Of a stretch of 64,000 nt of DNA, positions 53,816 to 62,686 are shown one piece after another. Both the position numbers and the translations under genes were made by a program. The stretch is taken from the NCBI RefSeq assembly GCF_013761175.1, contig NZ_JACDUR010000001.1, positions 1,240,001 through 1,304,000 of the forward strand, read 5' to 3'. Source of the DNA: Nonomuraea soli. GTDB taxonomy: Bacteria > Actinomycetota > Actinomycetes > Streptosporangiales > Streptosporangiaceae. Under the pieces are notes generated by a model that did not search any database, had not been told where the DNA came from, and was given only the letters and a program-made list of their open reading frames with translations. Numbering within the stretch: position 1 is the stretch's first letter; each line of letters begins with the position of its first letter.

Positions 53816-53911
53816 GCCTTTCACCGGCCTGTGTATCAGCTGTGAACGCCCATAACCCACGCACAGGTTCATTTCATCTTCCTTCAATGTTCACCTGGTG
53901 TTCTACCGGTC

Positions 53912-54700
53912 ATGGAGATGAAGGACGCCGGTCACGCGCTCCGGGCGCCCAGCAGGCTGCACGCCTTCAACCGGTACGAAATCAAGTATCTGGTCGACCA
54001 GTCGGTGGTGCCCGCGCTGCGCGAGGATTTCGCACGACGGCTCGACGAGGACGAATACTCGGGATACGGCGGCTATGCCGTCGAGAGCGTCTATTACGAC
54101 ACCCCCGCGCTGCGTTTCTACTGGGAGAAGATCGAGGGCCTGCGTTTTCGCCGGAAACTGCGCGTGCGGCATTACGGCGACAGCGCCGGGCTCACCGATG
54201 AGACGCCCGTTTTCGTGGAGATCAAGCAGCGGGTCAACCGGGTGACGCAGAAACGCCGCATCCGCGTGCCGTACGGCATGGCCAGGAGGTTGTGCGACAA
54301 GCGCGAGATGATCCCGCACCACGAGTCCCAGCGAGGCTTCGTCGAGGAGGTGCTCGGGCTCGTCGGCACGCTGGACCTGCGGGCGGTGGCCACCACCGGC
54401 TACCAGCGGGAGGCGTTCAAGGGCCGCGACGCCGACGTGGGGTTGCGCGTCACGATGGACCACCGGGTGCGCGGCAGGGACCGGGACTTCGAGCTCGGCG
54501 CCGCGGCGACCAACCGGTTCACCGTCGCGCCCCACCTGGCGGTGCTCGAGGTCAAGGCCAACGAGCGCGTGCCGTACTGGATGACCGATCTCACCGCCCG
54601 CCACGGCCTGCAGGTCGTGCGCATCTCCAAGTACTGCCAGAGCATCGAGGCGTTCGGTCTGGCGCCCCGATCCGTTTTCCACGTCCCCGAGGAGCTGTAA
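53912..54700 (+). CDS. VTC-domain protein (polyphosphate-polymerase-like)
   Basis: A 262-residue protein of the VTC/CYTH-like tunnel fold. In yeast, VTC4 makes polyphosphate from ATP inside such a tunnel. Visible features are a basic N-terminal motif FNRYEIKYLV, VYYDTP, RRKLRVRHYG, PVFVEIKQR, QKRRIRVPYG and VLEVKANERVPYW; these basic and acidic strands line the tunnel and metal site. Bacterial relatives usually sit with DUF4956 and CotH genes, as here, and their product is unproven. GTG start of the next gene directly abuts. Confidence 0.88.
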   Translation: MEMKDAGHALRAPSRLHAFNRYEIKYLVDQSVVPALREDFARRLDEDEYSGYGGYAVESVYYDTPALRFYWEKIEGLRFRRKLRVRHYGDSAGLTDETPVFVEIKQRVNRVTQKRRIRVPYGMARRLCDKREMIPHHESQRGFVEEVLGLVGTLDLRAVATTGYQREAFKGRDADVGLRVTMDHRVRGRDRDFELGAAATNRFTVAPHLAVLEVKANERVPYWMTDLTARHGLQVVRISKYCQSIEAFGLAPRSVFHVPEEL

Positions 54701-55378
54701 GTGGACTTCAGTTTTCAGGACCTGTCCGGCACGTTCAGCGTGGCGGACATCGCGATCTCGCTCGCGCTGTCACTCGTGCTGAGCATGATGATCGGCTGGG
54801 TCTACCGCGCCACGCACCGGCACGTCTCCTACAGCCAGTCCTACGTGCACACCCTGGTCATCCTCGGCATGCTGGTCTCGGTCATCATGCTCGTCGTCGG
54901 CTCGAACATCGCCCGCGCCTTCGCGCTGGTCGGCGCGCTGTCGGTGGTGCGCTTCCGCAACGCCATCAAGGAGACCCGCGACGTCGGCTTCATCTTCCTG
55001 GTGATGGCGATCGGCATGGCCGTCGGCACCCGCTTCTACGCGCTGGCCGCCATCGCCGCCGTGACGATCTGCCTCGTGGTGCTGGTGCTGCAGCGTTTCA
55101 ACCTGTTCGCCCTCAACGTCCAGCGCCAGGTCGTCAAGGTCCAGGTGCCCGCCGACGAGGACCACACCGGCGCCATCCAGGACGCGCTGATCGCCCACAC
55201 CGACGAGTTCGAGCTGGTCAGCCTGGAATCGATCAGGGGCGGCGCGCTGACGGAGCTGATGTACACGGTCAAGCTCAAGAAGGGCAAGGAGCCCGGCGAG
55301 CTCATCAGCGTGCTGCGCCAGCGCACCTCGGGGCAGCGGGTGACCATCCTGACCGGGTACGACCAGACGGACCTGTGA
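54701..55378 (+). CDS. DUF4956 membrane protein
   Basis: A 225-residue protein with four hydrophobic helices in the first 135 residues (around ISLALSLVLSMMIGWVY, YVHTLVILGMLVSVIMLVVG, FIFLVMAIGMAVGT and ALAAIAAVTICLVVLVL). The conserved cytoplasmic loop is RAFALVGALSVVRFRNAIKE, and a soluble C-terminal domain of about 85 residues follows. The family is typically coupled to VTC-domain proteins and may supply their membrane partner. GTG start immediately after the VTC stop; its own stop shares a base with the CotH start. Confidence 0.88.
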   Translation: MDFSFQDLSGTFSVADIAISLALSLVLSMMIGWVYRATHRHVSYSQSYVHTLVILGMLVSVIMLVVGSNIARAFALVGALSVVRFRNAIKETRDVGFIFLVMAIGMAVGTRFYALAAIAAVTICLVVLVLQRFNLFALNVQRQVVKVQVPADEDHTGAIQDALIAHTDEFELVSLESIRGGALTELMYTVKLKKGKEPGELISVLRQRTSGQRVTILTGYDQTDL

Positions 55379-56856
55379 TGAGGCGGCTCCTGCATCGGCT
55401 TCCGGTACGGCTGCGCCACCACTGGAAGCTGCCCGCCGCCTTCGCCGCGTTCCTCCTCGTCCTCGGCCTGGTCGCCGGGACCGTACGGATCACGCCGATC
55501 GTCGCCTCGGGCGGCAGCGAGGTCGAGGCCGCCGTGGCGCAGGACGTGGCGGGGCGGGAGGACCTCTGGGACGCCTCCGCCCCCCACACGATCTCGGTCA
55601 GCTACGACGCCACCGCCTACGACGAGATGCTCGACGACTATTTCGACGACGACGAGAAGACCTGGATCAAGGCGGACGTCGTCATCGACGGCACCACGAT
55701 CCAGAACGCCGGCCTGAGGCTGAAGGGCAACTCGACGCTGCGCGGGCTGAAGGACGCCCGCCCCGGCGCCAAGACGACGACGCGGCAGCAGGGTCCCGGC
55801 GGCCGGGGCGGGTTCGGCGGCATGACGAACCTGTCCACGGACAAGCCCGCCGACCTGCCCTGGCTCATCGACTTCGGCAAGTACGAGGAGGGCCGCACCT
55901 ACCAGGGCCTGGAGCAGCTGTCGGTGCGTCCCGCCGCGCAGGGGTCGGAGCTGAGCGTCAACGAGGCGCTCGCGCTCTCGCTGGTCGCCGAGTCGGGCGA
56001 GCCGTCACAGAGGTACGCCTACTCGTCGTTCACCGTCAACGGCGGCCGGGCGGCCACCCGCCTGGTGGTGCAGCACCCCGACGAGGAGTACGCCTCCTCG
56101 CTCGGCGACGGCGTGCTCTACAAGGCGCTGGCCACGGGCGCCTTCTCCTACCAGGGTGACGACCTGACCGAGTACACCGACGACTTCAAGCAGATCAACA
56201 AGACCGGCTCGCAGGATCTCACGCCGGTCATCAGGTTCCTGAAGTGGCTGGACTCGGCGTCGGACGAGGAGTTCGCGGCGCACCTGGCCGACCACGTGGA
56301 CGTGGAGTCGTTCGCGAAGTACGCGGCGCTGCAGAACCTGCTGCTGAACTTCGACGACATGGCCGGGCCGGGCAAGAACTTCTACCTCTGGTACGACCTG
56401 GGCAGCGGCAAGCTCAGGGTCATCACCTGGGACCTCAACTTCGCCTTCTCGGGCGACACGGCGCTCAAGCCGGGGGAGACGGCGAGCATGGGCGGCGGCA
56501 TGATGCGCCCCGGCGGCCAGCAGGGCCAGCAGGATCAGCAGGGCCAGCGCCCGGAGATGCCGGAAGGCGGCCCACCCGAGGGCTTCCCCCAGCAGGGCGG
56601 CCAGGAGGGGCGAGGCGGCGGGATGCGGATGGGCAACACGCTCAAGACGAAGTTCCTGGCCGCGGAGGCGTTCAAGGACGACTACGAGCAGGCGTATCGC
56701 GAGCTGTACCGGACCCTCTACGCGGACGGGGCCGCCACAACCGTCCTCGACGCGCTGGAGAAGGTCGTCGGCGCCGGCCAGGTGACCCGGCTGCGCGAGA
56801 CCGTCGAGGCCCGCACCAAGGCTCTCGCCTCGGACCCGGTCATCACGGGCGGCTGA
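55378..56856 (+). CDS. CotH-family kinase-like protein, membrane-anchored
   Basis: A 492-residue CotH-domain protein. The N-terminus has a basic patch and one helix (about 18-38), so the body should be outside. The CotH part (about 60-400) shows the family's atypical kinase features: LRLKGNSTLRG, LEQLSVRP, NFDDMAGPGKNFYLWYD and RVITWDLNFAFSG, which carries the metal-binding WDLN/D motif. Bacterial CotH phosphorylates spore-coat proteins; here the substrate is unknown. A Gln/Gly/Met-rich insert (PGGQQGQQDQQGQRPEMP) lies near 385-430. It completes the VTC-DUF4956-CotH operon. Confidence 0.9.
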   Translation: MRRLLHRLPVRLRHHWKLPAAFAAFLLVLGLVAGTVRITPIVASGGSEVEAAVAQDVAGREDLWDASAPHTISVSYDATAYDEMLDDYFDDDEKTWIKADVVIDGTTIQNAGLRLKGNSTLRGLKDARPGAKTTTRQQGPGGRGGFGGMTNLSTDKPADLPWLIDFGKYEEGRTYQGLEQLSVRPAAQGSELSVNEALALSLVAESGEPSQRYAYSSFTVNGGRAATRLVVQHPDEEYASSLGDGVLYKALATGAFSYQGDDLTEYTDDFKQINKTGSQDLTPVIRFLKWLDSASDEEFAAHLADHVDVESFAKYAALQNLLLNFDDMAGPGKNFYLWYDLGSGKLRVITWDLNFAFSGDTALKPGETASMGGGMMRPGGQQGQQDQQGQRPEMPEGGPPEGFPQQGGQEGRGGGMRMGNTLKTKFLAAEAFKDDYEQAYRELYRTLYADGAATTVLDALEKVVGAGQVTRLRETVEARTKALASDPVITGG

Positions 56857-56898
56857 GCCGATGCGTCAGGCCATGGCCACCCCACGTAGCCTTCCCGA

Positions 56899-57405
56899 GT
56901 GTTGATCCTGGTACGGCATGCGATGCCCGCTTTCACCCCCGACGTTGCGCCCCACGAGTGGGAGCTGAGCGACGAGGGCCGGGAGCGGGCACGCGAGCTT
57001 ATGGCACGCCTGCCCGCCCCCGCGCACCTCGTCTCCAGCGCCGAGCCGAAGGCCTGGCAGACCGTGGGCGGGTCCGCGGCTCGTGACGGGCGGTTCAACG
57101 AGGTCGGCCGGGACGAACCGTGGGGCGGTGACTTCCGCGAGCGGCGCCTGGCCTACGTCAGCGGCGCCGATCACCCCGGCTGGGAGCCCCGGCAGGAGGT
57201 GGCCGGAAGGTTCGACGCCGGGATCCGTGAGCACCTGGAGGCGGCCGGCGGCGGGCCCGTGGTGGTGGCGACCCACGGCATGGCGATGACCGTCTGGCTG
57301 GCCGCCCGCATCGGCCTGCCCGACCCCGGCGAATTCTGGAGCGGGCTGCGGTTCCCTGACGCCCACGTGGTCGACCTCGACGCGGGCGTCGCCCGGCGGG
57401 TGTGA
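56899..57405 (+). CDS. Histidine phosphatase family protein
   Basis: A 168-residue phosphoglycerate-mutase-like phosphatase. The catalytic histidine is in ILVRHAMP at the N-terminus, arginine in the same motif, a second arginine/glutamate further on, and the final histidine in VVVATHGMAMTVWLA. Proteins of this size hydrolyse small phosphate esters or nucleotide phosphates in the cytoplasm; the substrate cannot be predicted. GTG start. Convergent with the aminopeptidase gene over a hairpin. Confidence 0.88.
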   Translation: MLILVRHAMPAFTPDVAPHEWELSDEGRERARELMARLPAPAHLVSSAEPKAWQTVGGSAARDGRFNEVGRDEPWGGDFRERRLAYVSGADHPGWEPRQEVAGRFDAGIREHLEAAGGGPVVVATHGMAMTVWLAARIGLPDPGEFWSGLRFPDAHVVDLDAGVARRV

Positions 57406-57434
57406 GTGCGCCACGGGCGGACCGCGTGGCGCAC
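57406..57434. terminator. Bidirectional hairpin between convergent genes
   Basis: A perfect 10-bp inverted repeat (57406-57415 with 57425-57434, 9-nt loop) fills most of the 37 bp between the stop codons of the histidine phosphatase and the aminopeptidase. It probably ends transcription from both sides. Confidence 0.7.
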
Positions 57435-57442
57435 GGCGACGA

Positions 57443-58837
57443 TCAGTCCAGGAGCGTCGCCATCCACCCCTCGACCTCGTCGGGGTGGCGCGGCAGCCCC
57501 GCTGACATGAGCCGGGCGCCGTCGGAGGTGATGACCAGGTCGTCCTCGATCCGCACCCCGATCCCCCTGAACTCCTCCGGCAGCGTGAGGTCGTCCGCCT
57601 GCAGGTAGAGGCCGGGCTCGACGGTGAGGACCTGGCCCTCCTCCAGCACCCCGTCGAGGTACACCTCCGCCCGCGCCCTGGCGCAGTCGTGCACGTCGAG
57701 GCCGAGCATGTGCCCGCTGCTGCACAGCGTGTAGCGGCGGTAGAGGCCGGATTCCATCAGCGCGTCGACGCTGCCGTCCAGGAGTCCCCACGAGGTGAGG
57801 CCCTCGCAGATGACCCGCATGGCCGCCTGGTGGAAGTCGCGGAAGCGGGCGCCGGGCTTGAGGGCGGCGATGCCGGCGTTCTGGGCCTCGTAGACGAGGG
57901 AGTACACCTGCCGTTGCACGGGGGAGAAGGTCCCGGACAGGGGGAGGGTACGGGTGATGTCGGCGGTGTAGAGGGTGTCGGTCTCGACGCCCGCGTCGAG
58001 CAGCAGGAGCTCGTCGCGTGACAGCCGGCCGTCGTTGCGGATCCAGTGCAGGACGCAGGCGTGCGCTCCAGAGGCGACGATGCTGTCGTAGCCGACCGCG
58101 TTGCCCTCCAGGCGCGAGCGCAGGCCGAAGACGCCTTCCAGGTAGCGCTCGCCGCGTGCCTCGCGCAGGGCGGCGGGGAAGGCGCGGACGACGTCCTCGA
58201 AGCCGCGGGTGGTGGCGTCGACGGCGTGCTGCAGCTCGCCGACCTCCCACTCGTCCTTGACCAGGCGCATCTCCGACAGGAACGAGGCGAGCTCGGTGTC
58301 GCCGTCGCCCGAGGGCAGGGCGGCGTCGACGGCGGGGTCGACGCCGCGCAGCACCCGGGCCGGGCCGGACAGGGACAGGTCGCGGATGTGGGCGGTGGTC
58401 ACGCCGTACAGGTCGGAGGCTTCGCGCAGGTCGGGGCGGCGGCCCACCCAGAACTCGCCGTAGCGGCGGTCGCGGTAGAACTCCTCGCCCGACGAGCGCG
58501 GGGAGCGGGGACGCAGGTACAGGACGGCCTCGCCGGAGGGTTCGACGACGAGCACGTCGTCGGGTTCGCCGTGGCCGGTGAGGTAGGAGAAGGCGCTGTG
58601 CGGCCGGAAGCGGAAGTCGCTGTCGTTGCTGCGTACCTTGAGCGTGCCCGAGGGGATGATCAGCCGCTCGCCCGGGAACCGTCCGGCCAGGACGGCGCGC
58701 CGCTTGGCGGCCCAGGGGGCGATGGGCAGCGCGGCCAGGTCGGTGCGGGCGGTGTCGGCCCAGCCGGTGGCCATGAAGGCGCTGAGTGCCTCGGTGACCG
58801 GGAGGTCGTGGCTCCCGGTGTTCAGCTGCTCGGTCAC
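57443..58837 (-). CDS. Aminopeptidase P family (Xaa-Pro aminopeptidase)
   Basis: A 464-residue M24B peptidase that removes an N-terminal residue before proline. The N-terminal creatinase-like domain is about 35-185 and the pita-bread catalytic domain about 200-460. Dinuclear metal ligands are visible: Asp in LLLLDAGVET, Asp in YTADITRTL, His in SSGHMLGLDVHD, Glu in LTVEPGLY and Glu in GVRIEDDLV. Length matches bacterial PepP. GTG start. Divergent from the CBS-domain gene with an AT-rich gap of about 140 bp. Confidence 0.94.
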   Translation of the reverse strand: MTEQLNTGSHDLPVTEALSAFMATGWADTARTDLAALPIAPWAAKRRAVLAGRFPGERLIIPSGTLKVRSNDSDFRFRPHSAFSYLTGHGEPDDVLVVEPSGEAVLYLRPRSPRSSGEEFYRDRRYGEFWVGRRPDLREASDLYGVTTAHIRDLSLSGPARVLRGVDPAVDAALPSGDGDTELASFLSEMRLVKDEWEVGELQHAVDATTRGFEDVVRAFPAALREARGERYLEGVFGLRSRLEGNAVGYDSIVASGAHACVLHWIRNDGRLSRDELLLLDAGVETDTLYTADITRTLPLSGTFSPVQRQVYSLVYEAQNAGIAALKPGARFRDFHQAAMRVICEGLTSWGLLDGSVDALMESGLYRRYTLCSSGHMLGLDVHDCARARAEVYLDGVLEEGQVLTVEPGLYLQADDLTLPEEFRGIGVRIEDDLVITSDGARLMSAGLPRHPDEVEGWMATLLD

Positions 58838-58979
58838 GGTGGAGGATCCCCTTCAGGCAAACTTAGTGGTATTTCACATACTAATCAGGAAAACGTGCTC
58901 TAGGTGTTTGCCCGATCCTGCGCTTAGTCTGGTGCCTCCAAGGGGAATGTCCCTCCTATCGGCCGCCGAGGAGGTACAC

Positions 58980-59408
58980 ATGCTGATCGGATCGATCCTG
59001 CGTGCCAAGGGCAGCGAGGTCATGACCGTGTCGCCGGATGCCACCGTACGTGAACTGCTCGCCCAGCTGGCAGAGCACAACATCGGTGCCGTGGTGGTGT
59101 CGTCGGACGGCACGACGATCGCCGGCATCGTGTCCGAGCGTGACGTGGTGCGCAGGCTGCACGACCGGGGTCCGGAGGTGCTCGACGCCACCGTCTCCTC
59201 GATCATGACGACGGAGGTGCGGACCGTGGGTCCCAACGCCAACGTCGACGATCTGCGCCGCACGATGACCACGCACCGTTTCCGCCACGTGCCCGTGGTC
59301 GACGCGGGGCGCCTGGTCGGCATCGTCAGCATCGGCGACGTGGTCAAGAGCGCCATCGAGGAGCTCGAGACCGAGCGCGCTTCGCTGGTCGACTACCTGC
59401 ACCGCTGA
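58980..59408 (+). CDS. CBS-domain pair protein
   Basis: A 142-residue protein made of two CBS domains (about 10-65 and 78-135), which together usually bind AMP, ATP or a related nucleotide. Typical segments are VMTVSPDATVRELLAQL and GIVSERDVVRRL in the first, and VRTVGPNANVDDLRRTM and GIVSIGDVVKSAI in the second. No effector domain is attached. ATG 58980 was chosen for its GAGGAGG with a 5-bp spacer; a longer in-frame reading upstream crosses the promoter. Its target is unknown. Confidence 0.92.
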   Translation: MLIGSILRAKGSEVMTVSPDATVRELLAQLAEHNIGAVVVSSDGTTIAGIVSERDVVRRLHDRGPEVLDATVSSIMTTEVRTVGPNANVDDLRRTMTTHRFRHVPVVDAGRLVGIVSIGDVVKSAIEELETERASLVDYLHR

Positions 59409-59411
59409 CCG

Positions 59412-60041
59412 CTACCCGTGGAGGGGGCGGGTCTCGTCGGCCCAGCGCCTCAGCAGCACGTCGTCATGGCTGATCGCCAGGACGCCGGCCCCGCTCTCCT
59501 CCCGGTACTGCCGCACCACCCCCACCAGCAGCGCCTGCGTCGAGGCGTCGAGCATGCTCGTCATCTCGTCGCACAGCAGGTAGCGCGGCCGCATCGCCAG
59601 GGCGCGTGCCAGGCAGGCCCGCTGCAGCTGCCCGTCGGACACCTCGTGCGGCCGTCGCGTGAGCAGGTCCGCGGTCAGCCCGACGCGGTCGAACACGCCG
59701 TCGTCGAGCGTCACCCGGTTGGCCGCGCACGGCTCCGCGACGATCGCGCGCAGCGTCAGCCGCGGGTCGACCGCCAGCCGCGGCTGCTGGTAGAGCAGGG
59801 CGACGCCGGTGCGCAGCGCGCGCGGCGCCCGCTGACGCCAGCCGCGCACCGCCGTGCCGTCCACGCTCACCGTTCCCGACGCGGGCTTCAGCATGAGCGC
59901 CAGCACACGGGCCAGCGTCGACTTGCCGCATCCGCTCGGCCCGGCCAGCCCGACGATCGCGCCGGGCTCCAGCTCGAAGGCGAGCCCGTCGAGGACGGTC
60001 CGCCTGCCGTACCTAACCGTGATGCCGTCAGCTCGCAACAT
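59412..60041 (-). CDS. ABC transporter ATP-binding protein, DppF/NikE type
   Basis: A 209-residue ABC ATPase: Walker A GPSGCGKSTLARVL, Q-loop LLYQQPRLAVDP, signature region EVSDGQLQRACLARAL, Walker B YLLCDEMTSMLD and H-loop AISHDD. The signature reads VSDGQ instead of LSGGQ, as is usual for this subfamily. It lacks the C-terminal extension of full-length DppF. Its start overlaps the end of the other ATPase gene by 14 bp. It is the last gene of a five-gene peptide/nickel-type import operon. Confidence 0.92.
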   Translation of the reverse strand: MLRADGITVRYGRRTVLDGLAFELEPGAIVGLAGPSGCGKSTLARVLALMLKPASGTVSVDGTAVRGWRQRAPRALRTGVALLYQQPRLAVDPRLTLRAIVAEPCAANRVTLDDGVFDRVGLTADLLTRRPHEVSDGQLQRACLARALAMRPRYLLCDEMTSMLDASTQALLVGVVRQYREESGAGVLAISHDDVLLRRWADETRPLHG

Positions 60042-60915
60042 GGCAGGCCACCCCGTTGTCGAAGGCCGGTACGGCGGAGCAGGCCGGCACCGCCGAGGCG
60101 CAGCGCGGCTCGAACGCGCACCCGGAGGGCAGGCGGGTGAGCTCGGGCGGCGTCCCGGGGATGGGGACGAACGCCCGGTCGGGCTGCGCGTCGACCAGGC
60201 CGCGCGCGTAGGGGTGGCGGGGCGCCTCCAGGGAGCCGATCTCGACGACGCGCGAGGCGTACATGATCGCGAACTCGTCGGCGATGCGTTCCGCCGCCCG
60301 CAGGTCGTGGGTGATGAGCAGGACGGCCCTGCCCTCGTCGCAGAGCGAGCGCAGCTCGTCCATGGTGCGCTCGACGAGCGGCCGGTCCAGGCCCGAGGTG
60401 GGCTCGTCGGCGACGAGCAGCCCGGGATCCCCGGCCAGCGCGATCGCGTTGGCCACACGCTGCGCCATGCCGCCCGACAGCTCGTGCGGGTAGCGGTCGA
60501 GGTCGCCGGGCCGCAGCCCGAACCGCTCGGCCAGCGACGAGGCGTCGCAGGTCGATCCGAGCTCGCGCAACGCCTCCTCCAGCTGGGCGCGGGCGGTGCG
60601 GACCGGGGTCAGGTGGGTGGCGGGACTCTGCGGGATGAGCCCGACCCTGCGGCCGCGCACCCGCCGCGCCATGACCGGCGGCGGCGCCGAGACCAGGTCG
60701 AGCTCCCCGTCCAGTACGGCCGAGCCCGACACGGAGGCGTTGCCCGGCAGCAGCCCCAGCAGGGCGTGGGCGAGCACGGACTTGCCGCATCCCGACTCGC
60801 CCACCAGCGCCAGGCAGCTGCCCGGCCGTACCTGGAAGGAGACCTCGGAGACGGCCCGCACCACCCCGCCGGGGATGCGGAAGGTCACGGTCAGCCCTTG
60901 GACGTCGAGCTTCAC
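60028..60915 (-). CDS. ABC transporter ATP-binding protein, DppD/NikD type
   Basis: A 295-residue ABC ATPase: Walker A GESGCGKSVLAHALLG, Q-loop LIPQSPATHLTP, signature ELSGGMAQRVANAIAL, Walker B LLVADEPTSGLD and H-loop LITHDLR. The C-terminal ~50 residues have the peptide-transporter extension with four cysteines (GCAFEPRCASAVPACSAV then VACHVAS), which in DppD/OppF proteins binds an iron-sulfur cluster. GTG 60915 overlaps the permease stop (GTGA). Confidence 0.93.
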   Translation of the reverse strand: MKLDVQGLTVTFRIPGGVVRAVSEVSFQVRPGSCLALVGESGCGKSVLAHALLGLLPGNASVSGSAVLDGELDLVSAPPPVMARRVRGRRVGLIPQSPATHLTPVRTARAQLEEALRELGSTCDASSLAERFGLRPGDLDRYPHELSGGMAQRVANAIALAGDPGLLVADEPTSGLDRPLVERTMDELRSLCDEGRAVLLITHDLRAAERIADEFAIMYASRVVEIGSLEAPRHPYARGLVDAQPDRAFVPIPGTPPELTRLPSGCAFEPRCASAVPACSAVPAFDNGVACHVAS

Positions 60916-61721
60916 AGCGCCAGCTCCGATCGCATGCGGGGGTTGAGGCGGTCGCGACCGCGTTGCGCCAGCACCGAGACCGCCAGCGTCGGCGCCAGGA
61001 TGAACAGGCCGGGCGCCAGGCTGGACCACCAGTCGCCCGCCAGCAGCGAGCGCTGCCCGTCGTTGATCATGTTGCCCAGCGAGGCCAGGTGCGGCGGCAG
61101 GCCCAGGCCCAGGAAGCTGAGCGCGGTCTCGTGCCAGATCGCGTGCGGCACCATGAGCACCATCGCCAGCAGCAGATGGGGCAGCAGGTGCGGCAGCAGG
61201 TGCCTGGTCAGCAGCCGGCGGCGGCTCGCGCCTGCGGAGATGGCGGCCTCGACGAAGGGCCGCTCGCGCAGCGACAGCACCTCCGAGCGCACGATGCGCG
61301 CCGCGGTGGTCCAGTGGGTGACGCCCACCGAGACGATCACCGCGTACGGGCTGGGCGCGAACATCGCCACGATGAATATGCCCAGCAGCAGGTGCGGCAG
61401 GGAGGAGAAGCCGTCGACGCAGCGCATGAGCAGGCGGTCGGGCAGGCCCCCGAGGCTGCCCGCCACCAGGCCCACGGTGCCGCCGATGATCATGCTGACC
61501 AGGGCGGCGACGAGGCCCACCATGAACGACACGCGCAGGCCGTACACGCAGCGCAGCAGCACGTCGCGGCCGACCTCGTCGGTGCCGAGCGGGTGGGCGG
61601 GTGAAGGCGGCAGACCCGCCTGGGACAGGTCGACCAGGTGCTGGTCGAGCTGGACGATCGGCGGGACCAGCAGCACGGCCAGGCCGAGGACGACAAGGGT
61701 GAGAGCGGCGAACCTGGTCAT
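60912..61721 (-). CDS. ABC transporter permease, DppC/NikC type
   Basis: A 269-residue permease with about six hydrophobic helices. An N-terminal segment ends in PAHPLGTDEVGRDVLLRCVYG, the classic DppC motif, and the ATPase-docking loop is VRSEVLSLRERPFVEAAISAGAS. The helices LLLAMVLMVPHAIWHETALSF follow. The C-terminus is cytoplasmic. Start chosen at ATG 61721, overlapping the stop of the DppB-type gene by 4 bp. Confidence 0.94.
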   Translation of the reverse strand: MTRFAALTLVVLGLAVLLVPPIVQLDQHLVDLSQAGLPPSPAHPLGTDEVGRDVLLRCVYGLRVSFMVGLVAALVSMIIGGTVGLVAGSLGGLPDRLLMRCVDGFSSLPHLLLGIFIVAMFAPSPYAVIVSVGVTHWTTAARIVRSEVLSLRERPFVEAAISAGASRRRLLTRHLLPHLLPHLLLAMVLMVPHAIWHETALSFLGLGLPPHLASLGNMINDGQRSLLAGDWWSSLAPGLFILAPTLAVSVLAQRGRDRLNPRMRSELAL

Positions 61722-62686
61722 ACGGCGACCGTCCTGGTGCGGGGGTCGGCGACCCGGTAGGCGAGGTCGGCCAGCAGGTTCCCGGCCACGACCGCGATCG
61801 TGCCCATGAGGGTCAGGACGGCCAGCAGCGGGAAGTCCACGGCGAGCGCTGCCTGCACGGAGGTGGAGGCGACGCCCGGCCAGGAGAAGACGGTCTCCAC
61901 CAGGATGGCGCCGGTGACCAGCTCGGGCACGCGGGCGCCGAGGATGGTCAGGAACGGCAGCAGCGCCGAGCGCAGCGCGTGCCGTACGAGCACGGTCCGC
62001 TCGCGCAGGCCGCGGGCGCGGGCTCCGATCACGTAGTCCTCGCGCAGTGTCCCGATCACCGACTCGCGCACGTACAGCACCAGCCACGACGACTGCGAGA
62101 TCGCCAGCACGACGACCGGCAGGACCAGGTGGTGGGCGACGTCCAGCGGCTCCAGCGTGCTGGAGGACGCGTCGCTCAGCCCGCCCGCGGGCAGCCAGCC
62201 GAGCTTGAGCGCGAACACGTAGATCGACAGCAGCGCCAGCCAGAACACCGGCACCGACTCGTTGGCGAACGCGCCCCCGGTGATCACCCGGTCCAGGAGC
62301 GAGCCCTTGCGCCAGGCCGCGAGCGTGCCGGCGACCAGGCTGCCGGCCAGCATGAGCACGATGGCGCCACTCGTGGCCATCAGGGTCCAGGGCAGCCGCT
62401 CCGCGACGATCTCGGCCACCGGGCGGTGGAAGGAACGGGACTCGCCGAGGTCACCGGTGACCAGGTTGCCCAGCCAGGTGGCGTACTGCTCCAGGAAGGG
62501 CCGGTCCAGGCCCCAGTTGGCGCGGATCTGCTCGACGACGGCCGGATCGGTCACCATCGCGCGGTCGCCCAGATACTGCCTGACCGGGTCGAAGGGGGAG
62601 GCCTGGGCCAGGGCGAACATGCCCGCCGTCACCCCGACCAGCAACGGCAGGGCGAAGGCCGCCCGCCAGGCGATCACTTTGATCAT
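61718..62686 (-). CDS. ABC transporter permease, DppB/NikB type
   Basis: A 322-residue permease: N-terminal helix, a large outer loop with the family pattern DPVRQYLGDRAMVT and NWGLDRPFLEQYATWL, then five helices and the docking loop YVRESVIGTLREDYVIGARA. It pairs with the DppC-type protein as the translocation channel. ATG overlaps the stop of the solute-binding protein gene by 4 bp, so the whole set is one operon. Confidence 0.94.
   Translation of the reverse strand: MIKVIAWRAAFALPLLVGVTAGMFALAQASPFDPVRQYLGDRAMVTDPAVVEQIRANWGLDRPFLEQYATWLGNLVTGDLGESRSFHRPVAEIVAERLPWTLMATSGAIVLMLAGSLVAGTLAAWRKGSLLDRVITGGAFANESVPVFWLALLSIYVFALKLGWLPAGGLSDASSSTLEPLDVAHHLVLPVVVLAISQSSWLVLYVRESVIGTLREDYVIGARARGLRERTVLVRHALRSALLPFLTILGARVPELVTGAILVETVFSWPGVASTSVQAALAVDFPLLAVLTLMGTIAVVAGNLLADLAYRVADPRTRTVAV

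Noticed and set aside
58861-58930. Promoter elements in the aminopeptidase/CBS gap
   Set aside because: The gap is AT-rich and contains TACTAAT-like and TTAGTC-like hexamers, but no -35/-10 pair with acceptable spacing could be assigned to either gene.
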